Source of the DNA: Solea solea | Taxonomy: Eukaryota > Chordata > Actinopteri > Pleuronectiformes > Soleidae | Reading direction: 5' to 3' | Assembly (NCBI RefSeq): GCF_958295425.1 | Contig: NC_081138.1 | Coordinates: forward strand, 7,242,302-7,306,301 | DNA: 64,000 nt | Shown: one piece after another, positions 1 through 13,428 of the stretch | Numbering within the stretch: the stretch's first letter is position 1 | Layout: each line of letters starts with the position of its first letter | Program-made: the position numbers and the translations under genes | Notes under the pieces: model-generated | What the model saw: only the letters and a program-made list of their open reading frames with translations | Told to the model about the DNA's origin: nothing | Databases searched by the model: none

Positions 1-2539
1 TTTTGAGTCATTTTTGGGGGAGGTTTCATGTGAATGAAGAGATTTCCTGAAATGATGCTGTGTTTACAGAAAACTTTTTCAAATGACAAAGAAAAACAGA
101 GTTTGTTGCATTTCCTTGTGGATAGGGCCTCAGTTGCCATCAGAGAATAATGCTCTGAAAAGGAAGGGGGGAGCATGGGGCGACACAAGAATGTGCATTT
201 GGCCTGCTATGAACACAATCCACATCTGTGGCAGTTTAGCCCCTAGGGTAAATGTAGTGGCATATATATATATGTGTGTGTGTATATTTATACATATATA
301 CAGTATATATATATCCAACACCCAAAAGGCCCTAACACAGCAGTTTGCCATCTCTCCTAAAATAGCAGTGTTGGTTTCCCTTCCCTACTTGAGACACTTT
401 GTGATGACACCTTCACCCAGCTGGTCTATGTAGATGTCACAGACAGAATTCAATTGGAATTTATTTGATGTTAAATTATATATACATATTTGAGACCATG
501 GGGAAATGAGTACAAAACAAAAGAGGGCGTCAAGGGCGAGGTAAGTGATTGGAGGTGGGCGAAACCAGAAAAATAAATCAAGTAAAACTTGCGTTGTGAC
601 ACATTGCTCGATCAACTGAATACTGAAAGTACAGATGCCCACCATGATGTGTCACTGGGTCATTCCGTTCCATACGCCTAAACCAATAATCTGGTTGAAC
701 ATCACACCACATTTCTGTTTCTTTCCTTGGTTTCCATTGAAATATTTTGTATAACTAAATGCCAATCGAAGTAAATCCAATTTTTTATTATTTTTTTATA
801 AATAATGCATTAAGGTGCCATTATATGAACGTAATCAAATCAAATCATGAGGTACGTAAAGATTCCCACCCCTTTAGGTGATCCTGGAGTGTGAGCCTCT
901 GCTCATTCAGCACTTTCTCATCAGCAGCGACAACAGGTTTGACACGGACGTCTCGAGTCAGCGCTGACCTCCTCTCACCCTCATTAGTCCAAAGACAACT
1001 CGGCCCAGAATCAAAAGCTTCAGTACAGACGTAACAGAGGTGAAGTCAGGCACGAACACAGCCACACATAACAAGCACCCAGTTGTGCTATTCTTATCAA
1101 GCGAGAAGCCTGCAAACAAGACTTTTACAACAATACTTCAGACAACATGGGTTCATCAGCCGACGGGTTGGTTCAATCTGGATTTTTCCTCCATGACATT
1201 GTTTTAAAACTGGGAAGAACCATTAAAAACTGATGGTGCATCATGAAGGAAGGACTTTACATGACATTACAACAATAATATGTGGTGATGATTATGCGAC
1301 ACAGAGGAAATACAGTCTCTATGATCAAGTAACAGATTGGTAATAGCAATGGAATAATGTATAATAGAGTATTTGAGACTTCCTGTGTGCAGTTTTTTGA
1401 CATTTTTTTGATAAGAAATGCCAGAAATATTTGGTTTAATAGCAAATTAATCATTTAGCAACTAAACAGGCACATATTGAACAGGTACGGCACTAATAAT
1501 GAAGATTTTGAAATGCTGATGAGTGGATTTTGTCACATTTAGATAAAAGCAACGGTTGCCAGTTGTTATTTAAAGCTAGGCTATGAAAAAAAAACGGTTC
1601 AGATTAGTGGAGAGAGGCATCAATCAAGAAAGCAAATGGGGGTAATTTCCATGTCAAGTTTCATAAATAAACATTTTCCTCTGTTTGAGCTACAATGTCT
1701 TTGCCTCTTCAAATAAAGGGATTTATGAAAAAAAAAACAATTACCTTAGGATGGAACAAAAACAATCAAATAAACTGCAATACAAAAATGCATTCATAAA
1801 ATAAGCAGAGCCAAAGTCTGTATCCTTCAGAGTGTGGAGTCGTATCTAAATAAGTATGCTCATCATTTACCGAGCCAGCATTTCACTTAGGTGCTTGAAG
1901 CATTCAATGATACAAATGAAATGCAGGCAATTAGTTTCCAGGCAGCTAAAAGCACAAATGTTTACTGTGGTTTAAATGATATTATTAAACCCTCTCATCT
2001 AGTATAAGAATCGGATTTGACTAAGGAAACTGGGATTTAAGTGAATATTTGCTGAAACAAAGAAACCACAAAATGTTTTCTTGTATGCGGGTTAAAAAAA
2101 AACAGACTCCAAGAGCTTGTGGATAAAATGCCAGGACGGAATGATTCCATTTCAGTTAATGTAGGACGAGCTGATGTGCAGATGAGAGGATTTTAAATAC
2201 TTCTCCAGAAGCCCAGAGCAAAAGCCAATAGACACAGAAATACAAATACACACATCTGATACCAATACATGCATAAAATGCACATATGGGGTTCTGCCTC
2301 TCTACAGCCCCACACGCACACACAGCAGATGGACTATGTATAGTTTCACTCCAAGGTGACCTATCCACGGTATATGTATCAGGTCAGTGGTGGTGATGAG
2401 GTAAATGCATGAAGGAGGGGCTGGGGAAAAGGAGGAATGGAAGACAGGGAGGATACAGTCCATTGAGAAAAGGCTTTAGGCTAATGCTCCGTTGGAGGCC
2501 AGTTCTTCACAGTCTCTTTTAAGTGCATCTTTGGTGCAT

Positions 2540-2680
2540 TAAGAATCTGTCAGAGCGGCTTTAGCATGAATCAGCTGGCCCGCGGATGAAACAATCGCGC
2601 ATAATCTCGCGCTCCAAACCCTGCTGACCTTCATCTCTTCAAATGCAGAGATAAACCTCAGTCGGTTAAAGACACAGACA
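2540..2680. other. Unique, GC-richer intronic block; possible conserved non-coding element
   Basis: It contains a non-repetitive run with balanced composition and motif-like strings such as CATGAATCAGCTGGCC and ACAATCGCGCATAATC. It differs from the AT-rich surroundings and matches no repeat family seen elsewhere in the window. Its status as an enhancer is inference only. Confidence 0.25.
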
Positions 2681-2850
2681 CACAAACACACACAAGTGCC
2701 TGGATCAGGTACTCATAATTTAGCTGCCCCCACCCCCCACTGTAGTGTATCTGAGCGGTCCCTCCCACAGCAACACCCATGTCCCTCAACACCTGGGACT
2801 ACAACGACTTAGCATGTCAACATGACCTCAAAGAGGACACATTTCAGACA

Positions 2851-2875
2851 GTGTGTGTGTGTGTGTGTGTGTGTT
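2851..2875. repeat. (GT)n microsatellite
   Basis: A run of about 12 GT dinucleotides within the presumed pcdh17 intron. Confidence 0.95.
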
Positions 2876-4297
2876 CAGGAAAACGGAGAAGAGAGGAGGG
2901 CAGAATACACACGTTCTATTCATCATCTCAGCAGCGTTGAGAGTGTATAAATAGCGAGATCGGCTCCGAGTTATCATTGAGCCGGCGCTTCCATCGCGGC
3001 GCTTCATTTATTAAGACTGTGCACAGATCAATACAGCAGACATATACACTCGGTAACTGTTGAAAAAGATAATCTCATCATTATGAATTTGGCTTGGGTC
3101 GTCAGTAACATGAGCAATTGCAATGCTTATCTGAGATGACAAGAGCGGCGAGAAAGACAGGGAATCCGAAAAGGGGAAGACAGTCAGAGCAAGAATTGGG
3201 GAAGTGTGGCCAAAGAGAGAAGGAAAGCGAGAGACAGCAAGTAACACTAGACAACGCTCCGAGAGTGATACATAACAAAATACAGTGCTTCAGGACCAAA
3301 CACCGCATAAATCAATAAGATACGAAGCAAACCAGCAATTGATCTGAATGTTACAGGGGCCCAGAATTATGTCACTCTAAGACAGAAACCCAGTGAGAGT
3401 CCAATTGAGTACATCTGTACGGCACAAAGGAAAAAGATGAGACTGGCCAAATACACCATTTTCAATATGCCATTAGTACACAGCGTTGCTCCAGCTACCC
3501 TGAAGAGCAGACACGCTGAAAAACGTTTGACGACAAATCTTGTGTGCCCGCCATTTAGTAGGCCCTTTGTTTAGGCAATAACATCCCAGAGTGCCGACTC
3601 ATTTCTCCTCTGTTGCCACAAACATACAACGGCCACGGCAAAAACACGGTGGATGTCGATTCCCTTCAGACACACACAGGGCTTTAGATGAGGGAGTCGG
3701 ATTTCAAACTGTGCTGCAGATACAGTGGAAGTGAGAGGAGCAGAGGAGGCAGTGGGATGTCTGCTGGCAGAGACCTGGACCTTCTCAGGCTTCATCCACA
3801 CACAAGTACTTTTCTCATTTTAAATAGCCACCAATTAAAACTAACAGGAAGCAACCAGGAAGTGGATTCTCTCCTCTAAAGTTGTTTGATGGGTATGAGA
3901 GACAAGAAGCAATAGTAAAAAATATCTGAAAATAAATGTTTAAAAGGAGCTTCTTGTTAACCGCTGATCGGTAAGTTGCAGCAGATAAGAACCAATAAGT
4001 CCTACATCACCATTCCCAAAGTCTATCTGCTGTCACATCTGTACCTATACTACAGAGAGCCAAACAGTTTTCCAACAAAAGTAAATAAATATGTTAAGTT
4101 TTTAACCAAAATTGCAAATTTCCAACAAAAATACGCGTGTGAAGACAACCACTTTGCAGCAGCTTGATTTGACATGTCGTTGGGTGAAATTAGAGAAAAT
4201 GGCATGGCATTCAGTGGTATGTCCCTCCGATCAATTAATCGCATTACTGATGAAGCAGAAGAGGTGCTGAACTGTGGCAGGCAAGGACGAGGGGGAG

Positions 4298-4318
4298 AGA
4301 GAGAGAGAGAGAGAGAGA
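4298..4318. repeat. (GA)n microsatellite
   Basis: A pure GA run of about ten units within the presumed intron. Confidence 0.9.
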
Positions 4319-7300
4319 TATTCAGGGAGCAGGGGATAAATCACTCCTCTTATACTAATGAGATAGAAGGTGAGAGCAGATTCACATAACTCACTGTTGG
4401 TACTACAGCACTGGGGGGGCAGTGGAGGAAGATGTGGCGGGAAATAAAAGCTCTTTAGGTTGGGTCGGTGCCAAAACACAACAGAGTGAGTTCCACTTTG
4501 TTTGACTTTGAAAGTGTTTGATTTACAGCGAAGAGACCCAGCTGCTGCCAGCTGAAAGAATGCATCAGTGATGCTGTCTATGGGCCTTATATATGCAGCC
4601 TACTGTTGGTGTGCAGCTCAGTGTGCATTACCGTGAGGTCACTCCTATCTGTATCTATCTATTGCTGCAGCTCGAGCCCCCCCCCCCCCCGCTGATCTAA
4701 ATGTTAAGTCTAAAGACCCCGGGAGGGATCTGAGGATACTCAAGGGGCGAGCAGCCCCCTCAGGGAAGCCCAATTCAATCTAAGGGAACCAGCAAGACAG
4801 GCGCTTCAGAGCACAGCTGGGTGGTAGCACAGGTGCATGCGTGCCCGTGCATGTACACACACAGGCACAGTGGCTGAATCATAGATTCCTCCACTGAGAA
4901 GGCTATGTTTTGTTCTCTTGTTTTTGTGACCTCTGTTGATTCTACATTGGCCCCGTGTGCGTGAGTTGTTTGAGCGCAATGTCAGCAGCTCACTGAAGTG
5001 AATATAATATCAGAATCGACTGAGGGCATGCACAGATTTTGGTTTGTTTGTTTTGCCACGACATATCTTTTCCTTTATGAAAGAGCGTGCACTGACGTAG
5101 CTGATATTAAAAAAAGGAAGATAAATTACATTGTCAGGAAGAACACATTGGCATTCATTTGTGTGCTTGCAATGTGACAGAAATATGCGCAACCCACAGC
5201 GTCAACAAGGTCAGAAAAACAAGACATGCTGTCACACAAGAAAGCCGCCACTATAAACAAACAAAAAAAAAAGCAATAGCATTCACACTGTGGGTGCCTC
5301 ATGCTAAATTCTGAAGTCTGACAGGAATGGATCTGAAACCCCTGAAAATGCAAGTCGGTCTTTGAAAGGTAAAACAATCACAATGACACAAAAAATGGGA
5401 AAAAACAATATTCTAAAGCTCTAGTGTCAGAAAATTAAGCAGAGGAGATGTCGTAGATCGTATTCACTGCGTCCATGTGGCCACAGACATCCATGTGACG
5501 TAACTTTCACATAAATTCCACCCATTTCTTCAGTTTTAATTGATTTATTTGCTAAATGGAGCAAAGAAACCAAAGAATATGCACATTGATGAAGATGAAG
5601 CACTCACACCGATTAATCGATATCAAAATAGTTGACAATTAATTTAGTAATTGATTAATCGCTGGTTGAAACCCAAACATGTGCATGACTTAGCATGTTT
5701 AGAACACTAGACTGATCCAAACCCTTGTTTTAGAAGGAATGGAACCGCAGCCACATGTAAATTAATGCGAAAAGAATGACCCAAGTCTGTCTCTGTCTTA
5801 CTCTCTCTCTCTTATACATTCACAATCACACAATGAGACGAGAGTGGATGTCCACAGTCTTATTATCACATCCCTGTCATCTCTAATAGTCTGCTTCCTA
5901 TTGAACAGAGCAAATTGGTTTAATGTGTCCGGCTTATCTGGCCATCACAGAGGTTAACTTGTGTTCTCATATCCTGTCTGTTTCTCCACGCTCACAAAAC
6001 ACAAATTCCTTTGTTGCCATGCCACAGTTACAGCCTGTGTTCGTACGCATGCACAGCAGCTGGCTGAAAGGATTTCGAGTGGCTAACACAAGAACAGTAC
6101 TGACTTCAGTCTTCTATCCATCCATCTACTTACGTTTACAATTGGGCAATATGTTGCAGTTATAAATTAGAGCGGGGAATTGTCTGAGCCTTGTCATATT
6201 CAATTATTTAGATTTTTTTTTCAGAATGGACAATAAATAAATCATGAACTTTCACAGTTGTATCTATTCTAATCCAATTTTTCAGCACATGTACTGAATG
6301 TCAAGGACAATTATAGAAGGATATTGGAAGTATGTGTAGTATAGTTGACTCTCGGTCTTTCTCTCTAACACATCTCAAACACCGTTGGCTGTTGAGAAAA
6401 ATAGACTTTATGAGACACCACGCTACTTTTTCCCCGACATGATCACAAATGTAGTGTTAATTAGCTTATTTTCAGAAAACAAGCAATTCCTGGTTCCCAC
6501 TTCCCATGTGCTCCCCACCTGCCTTCTCGTGTTCACAAACCTCTGATCGTGACATATTCCGCTTTCCACTGATTTGTTAAATGTTATGATTTATTAATGG
6601 AGGAAGATGCAAACATCGCTGCCATTTTGTGCAGTGCAACAGCCTCGAAACAAACCAACACATCAGATTTTGAAACAACCCCCCAGCCCCCTGAAACACC
6701 ACCACAGCGATATTAGTAATAGCAGCTAATAAAAGAAACATTTAATGACAAAACTGCTATGTTTTTCATTATAAAGTGTTCAAATAAATTACAGTCGCTC
6801 CCTTGAGCAACTTTCCATGGTCTGACTTCACCTCCTCTCCGTTCTATCATATGAGCTTTGGGGAGAAGAAGGAAAAATAAAACTGCCTATTAATAATTCA
6901 GAATTTCGGTGTGTAATATTATGTACAGTAGCAGCAGGTTTATTTGAGGAAATATGAAGATGCACCCTAAGGCAAGCTGAGTGTTGTTTTTTTATGTACT
7001 GGCAAGCTCAAATAAAACAAATCTGGTCTAGTGGCCCATAAGAACTCAACCGAGGGACAAAAGTACATATATTACACATGGCTTCTTGAACTGTGTCTCA
7101 TATAAACAACTGTTTGTGCACCGTTTTAGCCACTGAGCTGCTCAATCCCATCTGTGAGCGGGCTTCAAAGCATGCGGGTTTACCAAACTCATTTCACAGA
7201 AAGCCCCAGAGGAAAGTTATCTAAAGATGAAGGGAGAGAAATGAAATAAAGAGTGCTTTTCTATTCATTGCCTCAGTGACCAGTGAAGTGTGGGAGCAAT

Positions 7301-8099
7301 TTCAATACAATATAACAGCAGAGATTTGATAAGACTTTGATAAGACTCATTTTGTGGAGTAGGAGCCTTAAAAGCAGCCCCAGCACAGCTACATATGCAT
7401 CTGTGGGTTTGTGTGCACGAGAGCACCCGTCTGTTCATTGGAGGAAGGGTGTTTCAAGGTTCGGACAAATGCAAGATTGTCACGCTCATAAAAAACAGGG
7501 GCTCTGTCACAGAGCCTGCCAGCTAAAGGCTTAAATCACATGCCTAGAATACACAATGACGCTACACCCACACAGATACATACAATCTCCCTAAATTATG
7601 CAGCGTAAGACCATTCCTGGAAGCATCCACTTACAACATCTGCTTCAGCTACATTGTTCGCATGCATATATGCTCAACTGAGTGAAATCTTCTATGTTGT
7701 AAATATCACAGTCACATCTCTTAACTGCGTTTTTTTTCCCCCCTCTCGCAGCATTTCAATACATTTATGGCTGCAAGTCAATTTGATATCCATTCAAAAA
7801 TCTTTGCTTTTTTTTGCTATGCTTACATAGGAAATCCACCATGGGCAAATTTTAAATACCCTGGATTTACTGCTTCCTTGGTCAGTTCACTGATTGTTAT
7901 TCAAAACAACAGTGGTGGGATATTGTCAGGCAGGCACTCACAGAAAAATATTCCATATTTCACTGGTTGGGTGTTAATGTCCAACACTTGCATATTAAAA
8001 CAGTATAATTCAAGTGACAAGCGACTATGTGAAATCAGAGACAGACCACCGTGTCCCTTTTCTCCTTGACACCATCATCTCAGTGCCACACTAGAAAAG

Positions 8100-8265
8100 G
8101 CAGAATGCTGCCACCTAAAGGCAGCCTTAATAGCCTTTCAGATTCCCCTCTGTACCACCTGCACCTTATTAACATGGATGATGTCTCACGGAGACAGGGT
8201 TTATTTTAATTGGGGTTTTAACAGCGAATCAAATTAGAACACATCAAAACAAAGCAATATGATGC
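8100..8265. other. Unique intronic block; possible conserved non-coding element
   Basis: A non-repetitive stretch with CCACCTGCACCTTATTAAC (overlapping E-box and ATTA-type cores) and TTTTAATTGGGGTTTTAAC. It has no coding frame and no repeat signature. Regulatory function is inferred only from its texture and its position in a neural adhesion gene. Confidence 0.25.
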
Positions 8266-10440
8266 ATTGCTAGCCTTTTAAAAGTAATGATACTGGAGTC
8301 TTTCAGTGTTAAGTAACAATGTTGACTCAAACAGGTAGAAAAAAAAAAAAGCAGCAGAGAACGTATGCACTACCGCGTAGGTTGTTTTGTACAGCACCAC
8401 AGCTGCTGAATCCAAACATAATGTGGGACAAAATCCTAGAATGTATTCAAGGCAGAGTGGGCGCAGGCTCAATCTTTTGAGCGAATTACTGAAATCCCTT
8501 CTTCCTGGGCATTGAGGAATTGTGCAGCAGATTGGTTTTAACCTTGATTCCACACTAAGTAATTCCCTTCAACGCCTTAAGCGGAATTAGGCATCATTAC
8601 GTTTCATCCATCTCTTTATCCCGGGAATTCTCTTTACAAATGAAATGAAACTCTCCACTGGGCTGGATGCTTGCAAGGTGGTGACAATGATAAGGCCAGC
8701 AGAGCACTACTGATATGCTTGTATTATTCTCCCCTATACCAGCAACAGACCAAGCCCAGTCTGTCTGCGGTGCACCACTATAAAACATCATTAGAGGCCA
8801 GTAGCAGTGTGGAAAAAGACTGGGAGTTGCAGGCAGCAACAGTAGCGCCACTCTGTGCAGATGAAGACAGCAGCACTGAGGTTCCCCCTTCTGAAAGTAA
8901 ATGAGCAAGCACCATGCTTCCCCTACTTTATCCATTGCTTTACTTATTTTTCCCATTCAACCTGTCTCTCCCAGTGGGAACAGTAGTGACAGATGGGCTC
9001 AGAGGCCTTGGGATCGATGGAGGGGGAATTCTGTCTTTGTTTCCTGACATTTTTCCCATAGCCACTCTCCTCTGACTCAGGTTACTTACTGTCCACACGA
9101 GTGCAGAGAGGGGAGGCAGAGATGAGGGAGGAAACTGATATGCTCCTGTACAGCTTCTGAAGAAACTTAATGCCTCAGGCCATCTCCCCTACACAGGTTT
9201 CTGTTGAATAATACAATAGAGCACCCTGCACGCCTGATGCGTCGAGGGGACCCTTCTGTAAACAAGACACTAAGGAATGCTGTTGCTGCTTGTTTTCCTT
9301 TTGACTGTCGGAAGTGCGAGAGAGAGGAGCACAGGACAGATGTGCAACAACCACACAGAGTCTAATTCATCATCTCTACATTAGCAGAGAAACAGTCTGC
9401 ATAATGGATCTGCAATTATTCCATCCCTCTGATTAGGAAGCCTTAACGGTCTTTGTGCTGACCCTTGCCCTATGCAGCTGGCTCATAATAGAAATGGGGC
9501 AGAGACCGAGGGTGGGAACAACAGGCAGTGGCCTTCCTTTCCTGGTGGGAACACATCACTTCTGATCACAGTCATTGTCACATCCACAGCCAGTGCAAAT
9601 AGTAGGATAGGAAAGAAAGCAGGGAGCCTAATAGTTATGCTCCAACCACATGCAAATGACAGGATCCTGCAATTGTACCAAACAGTATTAGGCCATTTGC
9701 AAAAAGTAATAATAATGAATCTTATCAAGGGCTCTATTGTTTCTACAAAACCATGGAAGGAATGCAAAACAGTTTGTTAACAATAGATTTAGTTCAGTTG
9801 TTGCTACTAAGTTGCTTCAACTACCCATTATCCCGAGGACTACTATACCACTATCTTAAGCAGGTCTTAATCTTCATCTGACACGACAGACTTTTAAGGC
9901 CAAATACACAGAGAAGTTATCATGTTAGAAGCTTATATACTCAAGTACTCCATATTAAGTAGACACAAAATAAGTTGAGTCTGCTTATCTCTAGGAATTA
10001 GAATCCATAGAATTAACCACAAAGAGCTACAGATTGGGATGACCACTGTGACATTAGTAACCGTGACTTCTAACAGGCAAAAAAGCTCCGGTCATTGGAG
10101 TAATTTTACTGTCATTATATTTGCTACTATGTACAGGTACACTAATATATAAATCAGGTATCTGTTGTATATCTGCCTAGATAATCTAGTTAGAATTACA
10201 TTCTGCAGATGTCTGTGAGATAATTGGATCGTTTTAAAAAGGAGCTGCCTAAAATCCAGCCACAGGCTAAAATAATTCTTCCACAGCAATTAAACGACAT
10301 TGATTGAGTGATTTATGAAAAACCTTCTACAGGGAAAGTGATTTCAAAAGCTTGTCGTGACATATTTCAAACATCAATGATTTGTGTCACTGGCAGTGTT
10401 CAATGAGAACACCAAAATGACTGTTTAATCCTTCTAATGC

Positions 10441-10620
10441 TCACCCCCTCCCTTTCTTATTTTCTCTGTGTGCTCCTGGGCCTCTCTGTCTCTGCCTGTC
10501 CTTGTCTTCTTTTTGTCTTTCATTTTTGAATGAAAGGGGCAGATGTCGATATAGGGAATGTGAGTTATCTGAAGATAGTGACGTGAAAACGGTGAAGGTG
10601 AGGACAGCAAGTTCTCTTAC
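10441..10620 (-). other. Intronic read-through after the pcdh17 exon donor
   Basis: The open frame of the pcdh17 exon continues 59 codons past the GTAAGA donor at 10615-10620 before a stop at 10441-10443. The added residues (from VRELAVLTF to a basic KKGRG end) are low-complexity and look like no known protocadherin tail. I read this as intron sequence. A retained-intron, short-tailed isoform is possible in principle, but no AATAAA signal is evident on the minus strand just below 10441. Confidence 0.7.
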
Positions 10621-13116
10621 CTGTATGATGGACATGCGGTTAGTAGGTGTGTCTGTAGTGCTGGTGACTGGGCCTGTGAAGCTGGTGTGGCATCCCACGT
10701 GGCCTTGGGGCACGCTGAGGTTATTGGCAGTGGGCTTGAGGTACATGACCTCTGACCGTGGTGAGCTGAGTGGCAGGCGTGTCTGGTAGTCAAAGTACAT
10801 GGGAGAGGTGGCCAAGGAAGGGCTGCTTACCACATTCATCACATTCATGGCATCCCGCTCCTCCACCTCGCTCTGCACCAGCATGATGTCGTTCTTGTTA
10901 ATCTTCTTCTTCTTGCCTTTTCCCAGCTGAGGGTGCGAGTACTCTGCAATGCGACAGTTATAGGTTCGGATCTCCTTGTTTTCCCGCTTGCACTTGATCG
11001 CTATGGTCACCATGGCAGCCAGAAGCATGATGGATATGATGCTTAGAGTTACAATAAGAGGCAGGGACATGTCCCAGTTCTGATTGTCCTTTGTGTGTGG
11101 CAGTCCATCAGGTGGACGTCCATTGGAAGCCTTGACAATGAGTCTGGCGGCGGCGGTGAGAGTCGGCTTGCCGTGGTCTGATACACGGATGATCAGCTCC
11201 ACCATGGGGTTCACATCATCCCAAAACGGGTGTGCTGTTCGCACCTCCCCAGTCACTGGATCGATCTCAAAGAGGTGGTCCTCATTGCCATCTGAGATCT
11301 CATAAGTGAGCCTCCCACTCTCACCGTAGTCATTATCCACAGCCCTCACTGTGGTGACAATGTAGCCAACACCGACATTACGCGGCACATGGATTTCAGC
11401 AGTGTCATTTAGGAGTAAGGGCAGAACTATAACAGGGATGTTGTCATTGACGTCCAGAACGCTGATGCGCACTGTCGCGTTGCTCTCCAGGTGTGGAGAT
11501 CCCGCATCTTTTGCAAGAACCTTAAAGTCAAAATACTTAATTTGTTCATAGTTAAAAGATCTCACGGCATAGATGGCTCCATTAGCCGCATTCACATTAA
11601 CATAGGTGTTGACGTCTCCTCCACTCACATTGGAGTTCACTATGCTGTAGTACACTGTCCCATTCTGGCCAAGATCTGGGTCGTGTGCCAGAACTGAACC
11701 AAGGTACTCGCCGGGTATGTTGTTTTCAGGTATCTGAAGAAGATAAACTGCCTTTGTGAAGTGAGGAACATTATCATTCTCATCTAGAATTTTTACAGTG
11801 AAGGATTTGGTAGAGTTTAGAGGAGGAAGGCCATTGTCCTTTGCCACAATTGTGACATTGTACTCATCCTGAGCCTCTCTATCCAAGGGCCTGTCCGTCA
11901 CCACTGTATAGAAGTTATCATAGTTCTCCTCAAGTTTAAAGGGAACATTACCCAGCACTCTGCATTGAAGCTGCCCATTCCTGCCTGAGTCCTTGTCTGT
12001 GACACGCACCAGAGCAATGACAGTGCCTGGAGGTGCTGCCTCACTGATGGCTCCCTGTCTCACAGACACAAAGCCTATAGATGGCCAGTTATCATTCCTG
12101 TCAAGCACTTTAACTGTGACTTTACAATGGCCCGGGATTGGATTGGGACCTAGATCCTTTGCCTGCACGTCAATCTCAATAACTGGGCTCTCTTCGTAGT
12201 CAATTTCACCCTGAATCTTTATGACCCCTGTTCTCGAATCTATGGAGAAGAGCTCACGGATTCTCTCTGGGGCATAGCCACTAAAAGAATAGACTACTTG
12301 TCCATTGTTCCCCTCATCAGGATCTGTGGCATTTAAATCGATAACGACTTTCCCAGGTGGCGAATTTTCAGGTATTTCCACAACATATGAGGGCTGATCA
12401 AACACAGGGCTGTTATCATTGGAATCAATAACTTTAACATTTATCTGCATGGTACCCGATCGAGGATATTCCCCTCCATCAGTGGCTGACAAAATTAAAG
12501 TGTGATGGCTTCGCTCTTCTCTGTCCAATGGTCGTTGAATAACTAATTCAGGGAATTTTGTCCCATCCCCACGGGACTTTACCTCCAAGGAAAAGAGGTT
12601 GTAGTCATCACGGGTTATTTGATAGGTTTTCAGGCTATTTTCTCCTACATCTGGGTCATGTGCACTGGTCAAGGGAAAGCGTGTCCCTGGCACAGCATTT
12701 TCTGAAATGTCAATATCAATCTGATCAGAGGGGAAAATGGGCGAGTTGTCATTAATGTCCTGAATATCTATTTTGATCATGCAGATCTCTTTGTCATTGG
12801 CGAACACCTCCATGGAGAGCTGGCACTTGGGGTTCCTCTTACACAAGGTTTCCCTGTCAATGCGCTGCTTTGTGTACAGCAGTCCACTTTGGGGATCCAC
12901 GTCAATGAGATGTGGGGCTGAGTTCTCCAGCACCCTGAAGTTGGCTTTCTTACCCTGTCCTCCCTGCCCAGTCTGTTCAAGTCCAAGTCTGGCATCTTTG
13001 GCAATGTTTCCAATCACTGTCCCCGGACCCTGTTCTTCTGGGACAGAGTAATTCAAGTTTTTCAATGTCAGGGCTTGAGCCCATAAAAGGAGGAAAAAGA
13101 AAATAGAAAGATACAT
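10621..13116 (-). CDS. pcdh17: Protocadherin-17, first coding exon (residues 1-832; partial gene)
   Basis: This is a homophilic calcium-dependent adhesion protein of the delta-2 protocadherin group, acting at the neuronal plasma membrane in axon and synapse organisation (family knowledge). The exon starts at the ATG complementary to 13114-13116 with a hydrophobic signal peptide (residues 1-17). Six cadherin repeats follow, with Ca-binding linkers DINDN (120-124), DSNDN (231-235), DRNDN (339-343), DENDN (445-449) and DVNDN (555-559) and LDRE-type motifs at 86-89, 197-200 and 411-414. One transmembrane helix lies at about 685-707, followed by basic KCKRENKEIRTYNCRIAEY. The cytoplasmic segment PMYFDYQTRLPLSSPRSEV and the exon end RMSIIQ are as I recall them for PCDH17, as is the N-terminal LKNLNYSVPEEQG. 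The frame is intact. The exon stops after codon 832 at CAG|GTAAGA, phase 0; a large first exon carrying ectodomain and membrane span is typical of delta protocadherins. The rest of the cytoplasmic tail is in exons not found here. The paralogues pcdh10 and pcdh19 fit the N-terminus and tail less well. Confidence 0.95.
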
Positions 13117-13428
13117 CCCTACTCTGTAAAAACTGCTGTGGGCTAAGATGCGTTGCGTTCAGGCTTCCTTTGACTTGTTGATATGATGTTCAAATTTGGT
13201 ATTTCTATTAATCAGGACCAAAAAAAGAGTTCTGTTCATCATGAGAGACCTTGGCATTTGTCTTTGAAGATTGTCTTTGCTGTGTGTCGCTCTTCCTCTG
13301 CCTGCTCGAGCAATCTGTGGTGCTGAGGACCCTAATTTATATTCAGCGGAGTGCCCAGACTCATCTGAGCAGTAATCGCGATCCAGTCTCCAAACAGAAT
13401 AGTCATTGTAAGCATTCGCTCATACCAC
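13117..13428 (-). other. pcdh17: pcdh17 5' UTR, part joined to the coding exon
   Basis: Sequence immediately upstream of the pcdh17 start codon on the minus strand. It has no long frame continuing the protein. Its upstream limit is set by a strong splice acceptor: on the minus strand a pyrimidine tract, CTTTTTCTGTCTCCTTTC, is followed by TTAG at 13429-13432 and then GTGGTATG. The assignment as UTR is inferred from these signals; there is no transcript evidence. Confidence 0.55.

Larger units (their letters stand above)
1..10440 (-). other. Presumed pcdh17 intron, no exon recognised
   Basis: About 10.4 kb lying 3' of the pcdh17 exon on its strand. The short frames here have no family resemblance. 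I searched the reverse strand for the expected next segment of the tail (the TDNFPAEPNYMG-like and Ser/Asp-rich exons known in vertebrate PCDH17) and did not find it; those exons probably lie beyond position 1. The interval holds a GT microsatellite (about 2851-2875), a GA run (about 4298-4318) and unique-looking blocks listed separately. Confidence 0.6.

Noticed and set aside
8597..8956. 119-codon minus frame in the pcdh17 intron, considered as a later exon
   Set aside because: It does not resemble the Pcdh17 cytoplasmic tail and has no matching splice signals.
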